DNA of 64,000 bases from Pseudomonas reinekei (lineage in GTDB: Bacteria; Pseudomonadota; Gammaproteobacteria; Pseudomonadales; Pseudomonadaceae). The stretch lies in NCBI RefSeq assembly GCF_001945365.1, contig NZ_MSTQ01000011.1:124001-188000 (forward strand). Direction: 5' to 3'. The position numbers and the translations under genes were made by a program. Below, one piece after another: positions 53,320 through 61,815 of this stretch (the stretch's first letter is position 1; the number at the start of each line of letters is the position of its first letter). The notes beneath the pieces are model-generated. The model was given only the letters and a program-made list of their open reading frames with translations. It was not told the DNA's origin and did no database searches.

Positions 53320-54516
53320 ATGAACTTCCGTACCATTCTGATTCTTGGCGCGTTGAGCGCTTTCGGTCCGCTGGCGATCGATTTCTACCTGCCGGCGTTC
53401 CCGGCCATGGCGCTTGCGTTCGGTACGGACGAAAAACACGTTCAGCTGACATTGGCGGCCTATTTCCTCGGCTTGTCCATCGGTCAGCTGGCCTACGGGC
53501 CGGTGGCGGATCGCTTCGGGCGGCGTATTCCGTTGCTGATTGGCGTGGGTCTGTTCACGGCCGCGTCGCTGGCGTGCGTCTATGCGCCGAACCTGGAATG
53601 GCTGATCGGTGCCCGTTTCATCCAGGCCTTGGGCGGGTGTGCGGGAATGGTGATTTCCCGGGCGATCGTCAGCGACAAATGCGATGCGGTGGGTTCAGCG
53701 AAAGTCTTTTCGCAGCTGATGCTGGTGATGGGCCTGGCGCCGATTCTGGCGCCGATGCTCGGCGGCCTGTTGGTCAACACCACAGGCTGGCAGTCGATTT
53801 TTCTGGCGCTGACCGGTTTCAGCGCATTGGCTGGCCTGGCCGTGGCACTCGGCTTGCCGGAAAGCATGCCTGCGCATGTGCCGCGCCAACCGTTGTCGGG
53901 GGCGTTGCGTCAGTACGCTCGACTGGTGAAAGAACCGATTTACCTCGGCCACGCGCTGACCGGTGGTATCGCTATTGCCGGGATGTTTTCCTACATCGCC
54001 GGTTCACCGTTCGTCTTCATCAAGCTCTACGACGTGCCGGCCGAGCACTTCGGCTGGTTCTTCGGTGCCAATGCGGCGGGTTTCATTCTGGTGGCGCAGG
54101 TCAACGCGCGTTTGCTGGCCAAGCGCGGGCCGGCATTCCTGCTGGCGCGTGCCGTGTGGGTTTACCTGGGGGCCGGCCTCGCCCTGCTGGGCGTCAGCGC
54201 ATTGCACACGGCGCAACTGTGGCCGTTATTGATTCCGCTGTTCGTCTGCATTTCCAGCTTGGGCTGCATCCTTCCCAATGCATCGGCCTGTGCCATGAAC
54301 GGCCAGGGTGCTCGGGCAGGCAGCGCTTCGGCGATGCTTGGGTGCCTGCAGTTCAGCTTGGCCGCCGGTGCTGCCGCGCTGGTGGGGGGGTTGCACGACG
54401 GCAGCGCCATGCCGATGGCCATGGTCATCAGCCTGTGTGCCGTTCTGGTGGTGAGCGTGGCGATGCTCACCCGGCGCTTGCAAAATGCCCGGGCACTGGC
54501 GGACGCCCAGGCCTGA
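53320..54516 (+). CDS. Bcr/CflA family MFS drug efflux transporter
   Basis: A 398-residue, 12-helix major facilitator. It has the Bcr/CflA start (LGALSAFGPLAIDFYLPAFPAM), motif A between helices 2 and 3 (YGPVADRFGRRIPLL), and RFIQALGGCAGMVISRAIVSD in helix 4, typical of drug/H+ antiporters of this group. The substrate is unknown. The ribosome site is weak. It is not obviously tied to the copper genes upstream. Confidence 0.93.
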   Translation: MNFRTILILGALSAFGPLAIDFYLPAFPAMALAFGTDEKHVQLTLAAYFLGLSIGQLAYGPVADRFGRRIPLLIGVGLFTAASLACVYAPNLEWLIGARFIQALGGCAGMVISRAIVSDKCDAVGSAKVFSQLMLVMGLAPILAPMLGGLLVNTTGWQSIFLALTGFSALAGLAVALGLPESMPAHVPRQPLSGALRQYARLVKEPIYLGHALTGGIAIAGMFSYIAGSPFVFIKLYDVPAEHFGWFFGANAAGFILVAQVNARLLAKRGPAFLLARAVWVYLGAGLALLGVSALHTAQLWPLLIPLFVCISSLGCILPNASACAMNGQGARAGSASAMLGCLQFSLAAGAAALVGGLHDGSAMPMAMVISLCAVLVVSVAMLTRRLQNARALADAQA

Positions 54517-54523
54517 CGGCGTA

Positions 54524-54697
54524 TCAGCCGGCAGCGCGCTGCGGGTGAGGGACTGGAATTTGGTGAGGGGCCTGAATACGCCCTTCAAGGATGCGCGTGA
54601 AGGCCAAGGCTTCGGCTTCGCTACGGAACGTTACGGCATGCTGGTCCAGGCGGACTTGCCACTGGGATTTTGCCAGTTCTTTTATCAGGATCTTCAT
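54524..54697 (-). CDS. Small conserved-looking protein, unknown function
   Basis: A 57-residue frame from ATG 54697 (MKILIKELAKSQWQVRLDQ) with GAGGCG 7 bases upstream. It is predicted to have a short beta-hairpin and helix (FRSEAEALAFTRILEGRI), then a Pro-rich tail. No motif is recognised. It is convergent with the MFS gene, 8 bases from its stop. Coding status rests on codon bias and the ribosome site. Confidence 0.6.
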   Translation of the reverse strand: MKILIKELAKSQWQVRLDQHAVTFRSEAEALAFTRILEGRIQAPHQIPVPHPQRAAG

Positions 54698-54817
54698 CGT
54701 CGAACGCCTCTTGTAAAAGATGTTTCGTAGAAGCAAGCCTCGCAAGAGATTCGATTGTAGACCCGAATACGATCGCTGATGTGACAAGGGAAAACTGTCG
54801 GACTGACGGTGTGTAAC

Positions 54818-54858
54818 AAAAAACATCGCAGGCTGCAGCGCGGCCCGCGATGTTTTTT
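54818..54858 (-). terminator. Terminator after the quinone reductase gene
   Basis: AAAAAACATCGC (54818-54829) pairs with GCGATGTTTTTT (54847-54858) around a GC-rich loop; on the minus strand it follows the reductase stop at 54866. Confidence 0.88.
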
Positions 54859-54865
54859 TCAGGTT

Positions 54866-55879
54866 TTAAAACCCTTCAAGCACGATCTTGCCCTTGGATT
54901 TTCCACTCTCCAGCAGGGCATGTGCACGACGCAGATTCGCCGCATTGATGCGGCCGAAATGCTCGCCAACCGTGGTTTTCAGCGTGCCGGCATCGATCAA
55001 CTGCGCCACGCGGTTGAGCAAATGGTGCTGCTCTATCATGTCCGCCGTTTCAAACAGCGAGCGGGTGTACATGAACTCCCAGTGCAGCGACAGGCTCTTG
55101 CGCTTGAGCTTGGTCACGTCGAGGGATTTGGGGTCATCGATCAGCGCCAGCTTGCCTTGCGGCGCCAATGCCTCGACCAATTGATCCAGGTGATGATCGG
55201 TCTGGGTCAGGCTGGCGACGTGGGTGACCTGATCAAGGCCCGCACGTTTGAGTGCTTCGCTCAGCGGCTGGCTGTGGTCGATCACATGATGGGCGCCCAG
55301 TTCCTTCACCCAGCTCTGGGTTTGTGGGCGTGAGGCGGTGCCGATCACATTCAGTCCTGTGAGCTGCGTGGCCAATTGCGTGAGGATCGAACCTACGCCA
55401 CCGGCCGCGCCGACGATCAACAGGCTCTGGCCTTCATCGGTTTTGCCTTCGCGCACTTGCAGGCGCTCGAAGAGCAATTCCCACGCGGTGATCGCGGTCA
55501 GCGGCAGGGCAGCCGCTTCGGCGAACCCCAGGGTTTTCGGCATGTGGCCGACAATCCGCTCATCGACAACATGCAGTTCGCTGTTGCCGCCAGCGCGGGC
55601 AATGGACCCGGCGTAGAACACGTTGTCGCCGGCCTTGAACAGCGTCACTTCGCTGCCGACCGCCTTGACCACTCCGGCCACATCCCAGCCCAGCACCTTG
55701 GCTGCGCCGCCTTCGGGCTGGACGTTCTGACGGACCTTGGTGTCCACCGGATTGACCGAAATGGCTTTGACCTCCACCAACAGATCCCGCGGCCCGGCGA
55801 CCGGCTCAGGCAGTTCGATGTCTTGCAGGGATTTTTCGTCGCTGATCGGCAGGGACGCGTAATAGGCGATGGCTTTCAT
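54866..55879 (-). CDS. Zinc-binding-type alcohol dehydrogenase / NADPH:quinone reductase
   Basis: A 337-residue medium-chain dehydrogenase/reductase of the quinone reductase branch. An N-terminal GroES-like fold (LLVEVKAISVNPVDTKVRQ) precedes a Rossmann domain with the NADPH loop GAAGGVGSILTQLA. The catalytic zinc ligands of true alcohol dehydrogenases are missing, which fits a quinone or enal reductase. It is followed upstream by a small monooxygenase on the same strand, and both are divergent from a LysR gene. Confidence 0.9.
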   Translation of the reverse strand: MKAIAYYASLPISDEKSLQDIELPEPVAGPRDLLVEVKAISVNPVDTKVRQNVQPEGGAAKVLGWDVAGVVKAVGSEVTLFKAGDNVFYAGSIARAGGNSELHVVDERIVGHMPKTLGFAEAAALPLTAITAWELLFERLQVREGKTDEGQSLLIVGAAGGVGSILTQLATQLTGLNVIGTASRPQTQSWVKELGAHHVIDHSQPLSEALKRAGLDQVTHVASLTQTDHHLDQLVEALAPQGKLALIDDPKSLDVTKLKRKSLSLHWEFMYTRSLFETADMIEQHHLLNRVAQLIDAGTLKTTVGEHFGRINAANLRRAHALLESGKSKGKIVLEGF

Positions 55880-55911
55880 GTAGGGCTCCGCAACAGTTAT
55901 AGAAGAAGGAA

Positions 55912-56205
55912 TCAGGCGATGGAACGCAGGCGCGTGAGTTCGAAGTGTTCGAGAAAGTCAGGCGCCTTGGCGCGAAAGTGCTGGATGTGCGCGCTGTCGT
56001 CATGGGCTTGCAGGGCTTCGTCGCTGCTCCACTGTTCGATCATGTAGAAGGCCAGCGGGTTGGCCAGGTCCTGATGCAGGTCATATTGCCCGCAACCGGC
56101 TTCGGCTCGGGTCGGTTCCACCAGTGCCCGCAGGTGTTGCTCAAGGGCATCCTGTTGACCAGGCTTGGCGATGAGGGTGGCGATAGCGGTAAAGGGCTGG
56201 GACAT
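55912..56205 (-). CDS. Antibiotic biosynthesis monooxygenase-type quinol monooxygenase
   Basis: A 97-residue ABM-domain protein, ferredoxin-like and cofactor-free in its family (YgiN-like). Landmarks are FTAIATLIAKPGQQDALEQHL, AGCGQYDLHQ and FYMIEQWSS. It probably works on quinols next to the quinone reductase, 32 bases downstream. GGAG precedes the ATG. It is divergent from the LysR regulator, the usual target arrangement. Confidence 0.9.
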   Translation of the reverse strand: MSQPFTAIATLIAKPGQQDALEQHLRALVEPTRAEAGCGQYDLHQDLANPLAFYMIEQWSSDEALQAHDDSAHIQHFRAKAPDFLEHFELTRLRSIA

Positions 56206-56320
56206 CTGCGACTCCGGGGAGGGTGATTTCGATGAGCAGATGATTGGCTATTTCTCATGAAGATAAAACCCGTTAAAAGAGCAGTCTCTTTCAATTTTTT
56301 TTTGATAATCGGGTGTCGGG

Positions 56321-57250
56321 ATGCTGCGTTTCGATGACTTGCAGTTGTTTGTTCGGGCGGCGGACCTTGGCAGTCTGTCGGCCGCCGCGCGGGGGATGGA
56401 CATGTCGGCGGCGGTGGCCAGTGCGGCTTTGAAACGCATCGAACAGCAACTTGGCGCCCGCTTGCTCGCCCGCTCGACCCGCAGCCTGCGCCTGACCGCT
56501 GAAGGTGAAGGCTTTCTCGAATACGCCCGTGCGGCCCTGAGCAACCTCGACGAGGGCCGGCGTTTGTTGGCCAGCGGTCAGGATCAGGTCAGTGGCGTGT
56601 TGCAGCTTTCGGCGCCGTCGGACTTCGGTCGCAACCTGTTGCTGCCGTGGCTGGACGAGTTTCAGCGCGAGCACCCGAAACTCACCGTGCGCTTGCTGCT
56701 GGGCGACCGCATCGCCGATCTGTTTCGGCAACCGGTGGACATCGCCCTGCGTTATGGCGAGCCGGAGGACTCCAGCCTGGTGGCGCTGCCCATCGCCGCG
56801 CAAAACCGCCGCGTGCTGTGTGCCGCGCCGGGTTACCTCGCCCGGCATGGCGAGCCGCGGCAGCTGGAGCAATTGGCGCAGCACAATTGCCTGCTGTTCA
56901 TGCTGGGCAGCCGCGTTCACGACCATTGGAGTTTTCACGACGGCAAGCGGGAGGTCAGCCTGACCGTCAGCGGCGACCGATTCAGCGACGACGCCGATGT
57001 CGTGCGGCTATGGGCGGTGGCGGGGGCGGGCATCGCCTACAAGTCGTGGCTGGATGTGGCGGGGGATGTGCTCGCCGGTCGTTTGAAAGTACTGATGCCT
57101 GAGCTGCTTTGTGAGCGCGCACCGCTGAATCTGTTGTGCGCCCATCGCGCACAATTGAGTAAGCCAGTGAACCTGTTGCGGGAAATGCTTGCCAGCCGAT
57201 GCGCTCGATTGAGCAGTCATTTTCCCGGTTTGGCGGGTATCGATGATTAG
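56321..57250 (+). CDS. LysR-family transcriptional regulator
   Basis: A 309-residue regulator with an N-terminal winged helix (FDDLQLFVRAADLGSLSAAARGMDMSAAVAS) and a C-terminal periplasmic-binding-like effector domain (VSGVLQLSAPSDFGRNLLLPWL). It lies divergent from the monooxygenase-quinone reductase pair with a 115-base shared promoter region, so it probably controls them in response to a quinone or electrophile. Confidence 0.92.
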   Translation: MLRFDDLQLFVRAADLGSLSAAARGMDMSAAVASAALKRIEQQLGARLLARSTRSLRLTAEGEGFLEYARAALSNLDEGRRLLASGQDQVSGVLQLSAPSDFGRNLLLPWLDEFQREHPKLTVRLLLGDRIADLFRQPVDIALRYGEPEDSSLVALPIAAQNRRVLCAAPGYLARHGEPRQLEQLAQHNCLLFMLGSRVHDHWSFHDGKREVSLTVSGDRFSDDADVVRLWAVAGAGIAYKSWLDVAGDVLAGRLKVLMPELLCERAPLNLLCAHRAQLSKPVNLLREMLASRCARLSSHFPGLAGIDD

Positions 57251-57564
57251 TCGCAGGTAAAAAGCGAAATTTCCCTCAGGAACTATCACCAACAACGGTT
57301 TGCGAAGGGCAGGAACCGGCGGTTAACCCGCCTATACTAGCGCTCGCCCGAAATACCCACCGTCGATCGCAATGGCGAGGCCCCGCTGGCGTCGCTCTGG
57401 TCCCGTGTGCCTGCGCCTGGCCTCTGCGCCAGACGCCCGGTGATGACATGGGTGAGCAAAGACTTTGCCCGGTTCATGGCGGTTTCTGCGTCTTGGCCGA
57501 CGACACATTACTGGTCAAGATGTCTCTGAGCAGTAGACGAAACGATTCAACAGGGAGTGAATAC
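57251..57564 (+). other. GC-rich leader upstream of the ArsR-type gene
   Basis: 314 bases. From about 57344 to 57440 the sequence is unusually GC-rich and can fold: GCG-CTGGC (57413-57421) pairs with GCCAG-CGC (57428-57436), and an outer CTGGCG/CGCCAG pairing is possible. No good frame runs through it. It could be a structured leader or small RNA; this is a weak call. Confidence 0.35.
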
Positions 57565-58299
57565 ATGGAACATGCACCTTGCATCAGCCAGATAGCCACC
57601 TTGCTGGCTGACCCAAAGCGCAGCGCAATGATGTGGGCCTTGATGGATGGCTCGGCGCGCCAAACCGAGGAGTTGGCCTTGTTGGCCGGCCTGTCACCGT
57701 CTTCGGCCAGTGCACACCTGGGACGTCTGTCCGCCGGGGGGTTATTGAAAGTCGAGTCCCGCGGGCGCAAGCGGTTTTTCCGTCTGTCAGCCCCTGAGGT
57801 CGGCGCCGCGATCGAGGCGCTGGCCAGTGCAACGCTGGCCAGTACGCCGCAAGACATTCCAGATGTTTTCAAACGCCCCGCACCCCTGGCCAAACCCCAG
57901 GCACTGCGTTCATCCATGTTGCGCGCACGACTGTGCGACGACCATTTGGGCGGTACCCTGGCGGCGGATCTTTATCAGCGTTTGCTGGATGCGGGGTGGA
58001 TCGAGCAGTTCGATCAGCGAGTGACGATCACCCTCAAGGGCTCCACTGAGCTGGCGACACGTGGCGTCTACATCCAGGCGCTCGCCCATCGTCGAGGCAT
58101 GGCGGCGTGTGCCTGCCCGGACTGGAGCGAACGACGTCCACACATGGGCGGGGCATTGGGTGCAGCGTTGTTGCAGCTGTTCATGCAGTCAGGCTGGTTG
58201 AATCTGCCCAACGATTCGCGGGCCTTGCAGATCACCGCGGCGGGGCAGCGTGAAATCCACCGTTTCGCCGAACAAACCGAACTGGAAATGGCGCTGTAG
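57565..58299 (+). CDS. ArsR-type helix-turn-helix regulator with extended C-terminus
   Basis: A 244-residue protein. The N-terminal ArsR winged helix is clear (IATLLADPKRSAMMWALMDG ... LAGLSPSSASAHLGRLSAGGLLKVESRG). The second half (about 105-244) contains another wing-like segment (LYQRLLDAGWIEQF) and CACPDWSERRPHMGGALG, a conserved extension seen in large ArsR-like regulators. ATG 57565 has AGGGAG before it. No target gene is obvious nearby. Confidence 0.87.
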   Translation: MEHAPCISQIATLLADPKRSAMMWALMDGSARQTEELALLAGLSPSSASAHLGRLSAGGLLKVESRGRKRFFRLSAPEVGAAIEALASATLASTPQDIPDVFKRPAPLAKPQALRSSMLRARLCDDHLGGTLAADLYQRLLDAGWIEQFDQRVTITLKGSTELATRGVYIQALAHRRGMAACACPDWSERRPHMGGALGAALLQLFMQSGWLNLPNDSRALQITAAGQREIHRFAEQTELEMAL

Positions 58300-58362
58300 G
58301 GCTTTCTTGACACAAAACCCTGCAGGCGCTGGCATGCCAGTGCCGGCAGGGAAATGTGATGC

Positions 58363-59316
58363 TTACGGTTTTACCAACCGCGCATCGAGGCTGTTCTGCG
58401 CCAGACGCTTGGCCTGATCCTGGGTCATGCCCAGATCGGTATACAGCGCGTGGAAGTTTTCGGTGACATATCCGCCGAAGTACGCCGGGTCATCGGAGTT
58501 CACCGTCACCTTCACGCCACGCTCGAGCATGTCGAGAATATTGTGCTGCGACATGTGATCGAACACGCAAAGCTTGGTGTTCGACAGCGGGCACACGGTC
58601 AGTGGAATCTGCTCGTCGATGATCCGCTGCATCAGGCGCTCGTCTTCGATGGCGCGCACGCCATGGTCGATGCGCTGGATTTTCAGCAGGTCGAGGGCTT
58701 CCCAGATGTACTCGGGCGGGCCTTCTTCGCCGGCGTGGGCGACGGTCAGGAAGCCTTCGTCACGGGCCCGGTCGAACACGCGCTTGAACTTGCTCGGCGG
58801 GTGGCCCATCTCGGAACTGTCCAGACCCACGGCGACGAAGGCATCGCGGAATGGCAGCGCCTGGTCGAGGGTTTTCTGCGCTTCGTCTTCGCTCAGGTGG
58901 CGCAGGAAGCTCAGGATCAAACCGCTGGTGATGCCCAGTTGCTGCTCGCCATCCTTGAGCGCGGCGGCGATGCCGTTGAGCACCACTTCGAACGGGATAC
59001 CCCGGTCGGTGTGGGTCTGGGGGTCGAAGAACGGTTCGGTGTGAATCACATTCTGTTGTTTGCAGCGCAGCAGGTAGGCCCAGGTCAGGTCGTAGAAATC
59101 CTGGGAGGTGCGCAGCACATCGGCACCCCGGTAATACAGATCGAGGAATTCTTGCAGGTTGTTGAAGGCGTAGGCCTTGCGCAAGGTGTCGACATCGCTC
59201 CATGGCAGGGCGATCTTGTTGCGGTCAGCCAGGGCGAACAGCAACTCGGGCTCGAGCGAGCCTTCCAGGTGCAAGTGCAGTTCTGCCTTGGGCAGGGCGT
59301 TCAGCCAGTCGTACAT
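58363..59316 (-). CDS. Adenine deaminase (adenosine deaminase family)
   Basis: A 317-residue amidohydrolase. Zinc ligands and catalytic motifs are visible: HLHLEGS near the N-terminus, HAGEEGPP, and SDDPAYFGG. The P. aeruginosa ortholog-like protein Pa0148 was shown to deaminate adenine to hypoxanthine rather than adenosine, and the gene context (2OG oxygenase, purine genes) is the same, so adenine is the likely substrate. ATG 59316 (MYDWLNALPKAELHLH) is the family start despite a weak ribosome site. Confidence 0.9.
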   Translation of the reverse strand: MYDWLNALPKAELHLHLEGSLEPELLFALADRNKIALPWSDVDTLRKAYAFNNLQEFLDLYYRGADVLRTSQDFYDLTWAYLLRCKQQNVIHTEPFFDPQTHTDRGIPFEVVLNGIAAALKDGEQQLGITSGLILSFLRHLSEDEAQKTLDQALPFRDAFVAVGLDSSEMGHPPSKFKRVFDRARDEGFLTVAHAGEEGPPEYIWEALDLLKIQRIDHGVRAIEDERLMQRIIDEQIPLTVCPLSNTKLCVFDHMSQHNILDMLERGVKVTVNSDDPAYFGGYVTENFHALYTDLGMTQDQAKRLAQNSLDARLVKP

Positions 59317-59396
59317 AATTCTTTTCTCATCAGGTGCAGATGGCGGACATTCTACAGGTGCTGGTGGAAACAATTGGCAAAACCTGACCAGGCGGT

Positions 59397-60365
59397 TCAC
59401 TGCACCGCTTCTTGCTCCCGTCGATAAGCGTAGGTGTCGGCGAAGCGCGACAGCAGAAATTGCGCACAGGTGGTCGTCGGATATTTCGCTGGATGTCGTT
59501 CATCCTGGCACCCCGGGAGGCATTCGATACGCGTGTCAGGGTGCGGTTCGGCGAAGAACGGCATCGAATAGCGGTCCACGCCGAGTGGACTGATCACCCG
59601 GTGTGGCGTCGAGCGGTAACGGTCGTTGCTCCAGCGCGCCATCATGTCGCCCAGGTTGACCACGAACGTGCCTTCGATCGGCGGCGCATCGATCCACTCG
59701 CCTTTGACATTGCGCACTTGCAGGCCCCCGGCGGCATCCTGGTAGAGCAGGGTGATGCAGCCGTAATCGGTATGGGCACCGGCACCTTGTTGTTCTTCAG
59801 CGCTGGCGGTGTGGCGCGGCGGGTAGTGAATCATGCGCAACACGCTGACCGGTTCATTGAAGCGTGAATCGAAAAAGTCTCGTTCGATGCCCAGTGCCAG
59901 GGTCATTGCCCGCAACAGGGTTTGCGCCAGGGCTTGCATGTCGACGTAATGCTGCTCCATCAGCGTTTCCCAACCGGGCAGTGACGGATGACGGTTCGGC
60001 CCGCGCAAGGGTTTTTCCGCCAGCACGTCCGGGTGGTCGGCAGGCAGGTGCAGGCCCATGTCGAAGGTTTCTTTCAGGTCGCTGGGTTTGCTCGGGTCCA
60101 GTTGCTCGGTGGCAATGGCGCCGTAACCGCGATGATGGCGGGTCTGGGTAATGTCGATCTTGAGCTTTTCGGCGCCGGGTTGGGCGAAGAAACGCTTGGC
60201 ACTGTCGAGCAGCGCATCGATGCGTCCGGCGCTGATCGGGTGACCCTTGATGTAGAAAAATCCCCACTCGCGGCAGGCGCGGTCGATTTGTCGCGCCACG
60301 GCGGGCCAGGCGGATTGATCGTCGCCGTAGAGCGGGGCGATGTCGATGATGGGAAGGCTGTTCAT
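59397..60365 (-). CDS. 2OG-Fe(II) oxygenase (isopenicillin N synthase-like)
   Basis: A 322-residue non-haem iron oxygenase. An N-terminal DIOX_N domain (LPIIDIAPLYG, REWGFFYIKGHPI) precedes the catalytic core, with iron ligands in GAHTDYGCITLLYQD (HxD) and STPHRVISP (distal His) and the 2-oxoglutarate-binding RYSMPFF (RxS). AAGGA lies before ATG 60365. It lies 80 bases upstream of the adenine deaminase start on the same strand, and 70 bases after a purine-binding-type BMP gene, so a purine-derived substrate is plausible. Not proven. Confidence 0.9.
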   Translation of the reverse strand: MNSLPIIDIAPLYGDDQSAWPAVARQIDRACREWGFFYIKGHPISAGRIDALLDSAKRFFAQPGAEKLKIDITQTRHHRGYGAIATEQLDPSKPSDLKETFDMGLHLPADHPDVLAEKPLRGPNRHPSLPGWETLMEQHYVDMQALAQTLLRAMTLALGIERDFFDSRFNEPVSVLRMIHYPPRHTASAEEQQGAGAHTDYGCITLLYQDAAGGLQVRNVKGEWIDAPPIEGTFVVNLGDMMARWSNDRYRSTPHRVISPLGVDRYSMPFFAEPHPDTRIECLPGCQDERHPAKYPTTTCAQFLLSRFADTYAYRREQEAVQ

Positions 60366-60435
60366 ACACAATCCTTAAAAGCGCAGAGTGTCCCTGCAGG
60401 AGCCACCTGCGGCAGCGACTACAGGGTGCGGTGTT

Positions 60436-61518
60436 TTACTTCGGCATCTCGGCCTTCATGCCTTCCACGTAATAGTTCATCGAGGCCAGTTCCGCATTGG
60501 TCGCGCTCACACCGGCGGGGATTTTCTCGACTCCGGCCTGATCCTTGATCGGCCCGGTGAACGGGTGCAGCGCACCGCTCTTGATGTCCGCGATGATCTG
60601 CTCGGCTTCGGATTTCACCGCGGCCGGCACCAGGTCGCTGATTGGCAGTTCAACCGTGCCTTCCTTCAGACCGCCCCAATAGTCCTGGGACTTCCACGTG
60701 CGGTCGATCACGCTTTGGGTCGCCTGAATGTAGTGTGGCGCCCAATCGTTGACGATGGATGTCAGCACCGCTTTCGGCCCGAAGTGCGCCATGTCCGAAG
60801 CGTAGCCCACGGCATACACGCCGCGACGTTCGGCAGCCTGGATCGGCGCCGGGCTGTCAGTGTGCTGGAATACCACGTCCACGCCCTGGTCGATCAGCGC
60901 GTTGGCGGCATCCGCCTCTTTACCCGGATCGAACCACGAGTTGACCCACACCACCTTGATCTCGGTGCCGGGGTTGTACTTGTTCAAGGCCAGTTGAATG
61001 GCGTTGATGTCGCGGATCACTTCCGGGATCGGGAACGAAGCGACGTAGCCGATTTTTTTGGTCTTGGTCATCTTCGCCGCAAGAAAACCGCCGACGTAGC
61101 GACCTTCATAGGTGCGCGCCAGGTAGGTGCCCAGATTCTTGTCCTGCTTGTAGCCGGTGGCGTGTTCGAAAATCACGTTGGGAAACTGCTTGGCGACTTT
61201 CAATGTCGGGTTCATGTAGCCGAAAGACGTGGTGAAAATAAGGTCGTACTTGTCCTTGGCCATGTTGCGGATCACCCGCTCGGCGTCGGCGCCTTCAGCG
61301 ACGTTTTCCACGTAGTGGGTGGTGATCTGCGAACCGAGTTTTTCCGCCAGTGCCTTGCGCCCCTGCTCATGCTGATACGTCCAGCCGTGGTCACCGATCG
61401 GACCGATATAGACGAAGCCGACTTTCAGCGGATCGGCAGCACTGGCGGCCAGGCTGCCAACAAGACCGATGGCCGCGACAACGGCGCAAAGCAGCTTCTT
61501 CAACGGACGTTTGTGCAT
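60436..61518 (-). CDS. BMP/PnrA-family ABC transporter substrate-binding protein
   Basis: A 360-residue periplasmic or lipid-free binding protein with a signal peptide ending at SAA (about residue 28), then the BMP core (KVGFVYIGPIGDHGWTYQHEQG, GYMNPTLKVAKQFPNVIFEHATGY). The family binds nucleosides and purines. No permease or ATPase gene is in the window; they may lie beyond the right edge. ATG 61518 (MHKRPLKKLL) is chosen because GGAG precedes it. Confidence 0.9.
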   Translation of the reverse strand: MHKRPLKKLLCAVVAAIGLVGSLAASAADPLKVGFVYIGPIGDHGWTYQHEQGRKALAEKLGSQITTHYVENVAEGADAERVIRNMAKDKYDLIFTTSFGYMNPTLKVAKQFPNVIFEHATGYKQDKNLGTYLARTYEGRYVGGFLAAKMTKTKKIGYVASFPIPEVIRDINAIQLALNKYNPGTEIKVVWVNSWFDPGKEADAANALIDQGVDVVFQHTDSPAPIQAAERRGVYAVGYASDMAHFGPKAVLTSIVNDWAPHYIQATQSVIDRTWKSQDYWGGLKEGTVELPISDLVPAAVKSEAEQIIADIKSGALHPFTGPIKDQAGVEKIPAGVSATNAELASMNYYVEGMKAEMPK

Positions 61519-61610
61519 GAATTCGAACTCCATGTTGTTGTGAGGTTGGCAAGGCCAATGCAAATTACTGACCAACAGGACAACAAATAGCTCGAGAGCG
61601 CGTAACGGCT

Positions 61611-61674
61611 ATCGCGGGCAAGCCCGCTCCCACATGGCCTGGGCAAATCCTGTGCGAGCGGGCTTGCCCGCGAT
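61611..61674. repeat. REP pair upstream of the antiporter
   Basis: ATCGCGGGCAAGCCCGCTCC (from 61611) faces GAGCGGGCTTGCCCGCGAT (ending 61674), an inverted pair with a 16-base spacer. Confidence 0.9.
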
Positions 61675-61815
61675 GAGGCGCGAAGGCCAATAAAAGTGCA
61701 TGTCCCGAACCTGCTGCCATCCACTGGTGCGCTAAGGTGTAACGAAACGTTAGCGCCGCCCCGTAGTCAGTAGCTCACCCCACTGATTTCGCCCCTCTCG
61801 GCAAAAAGGCCCGCA

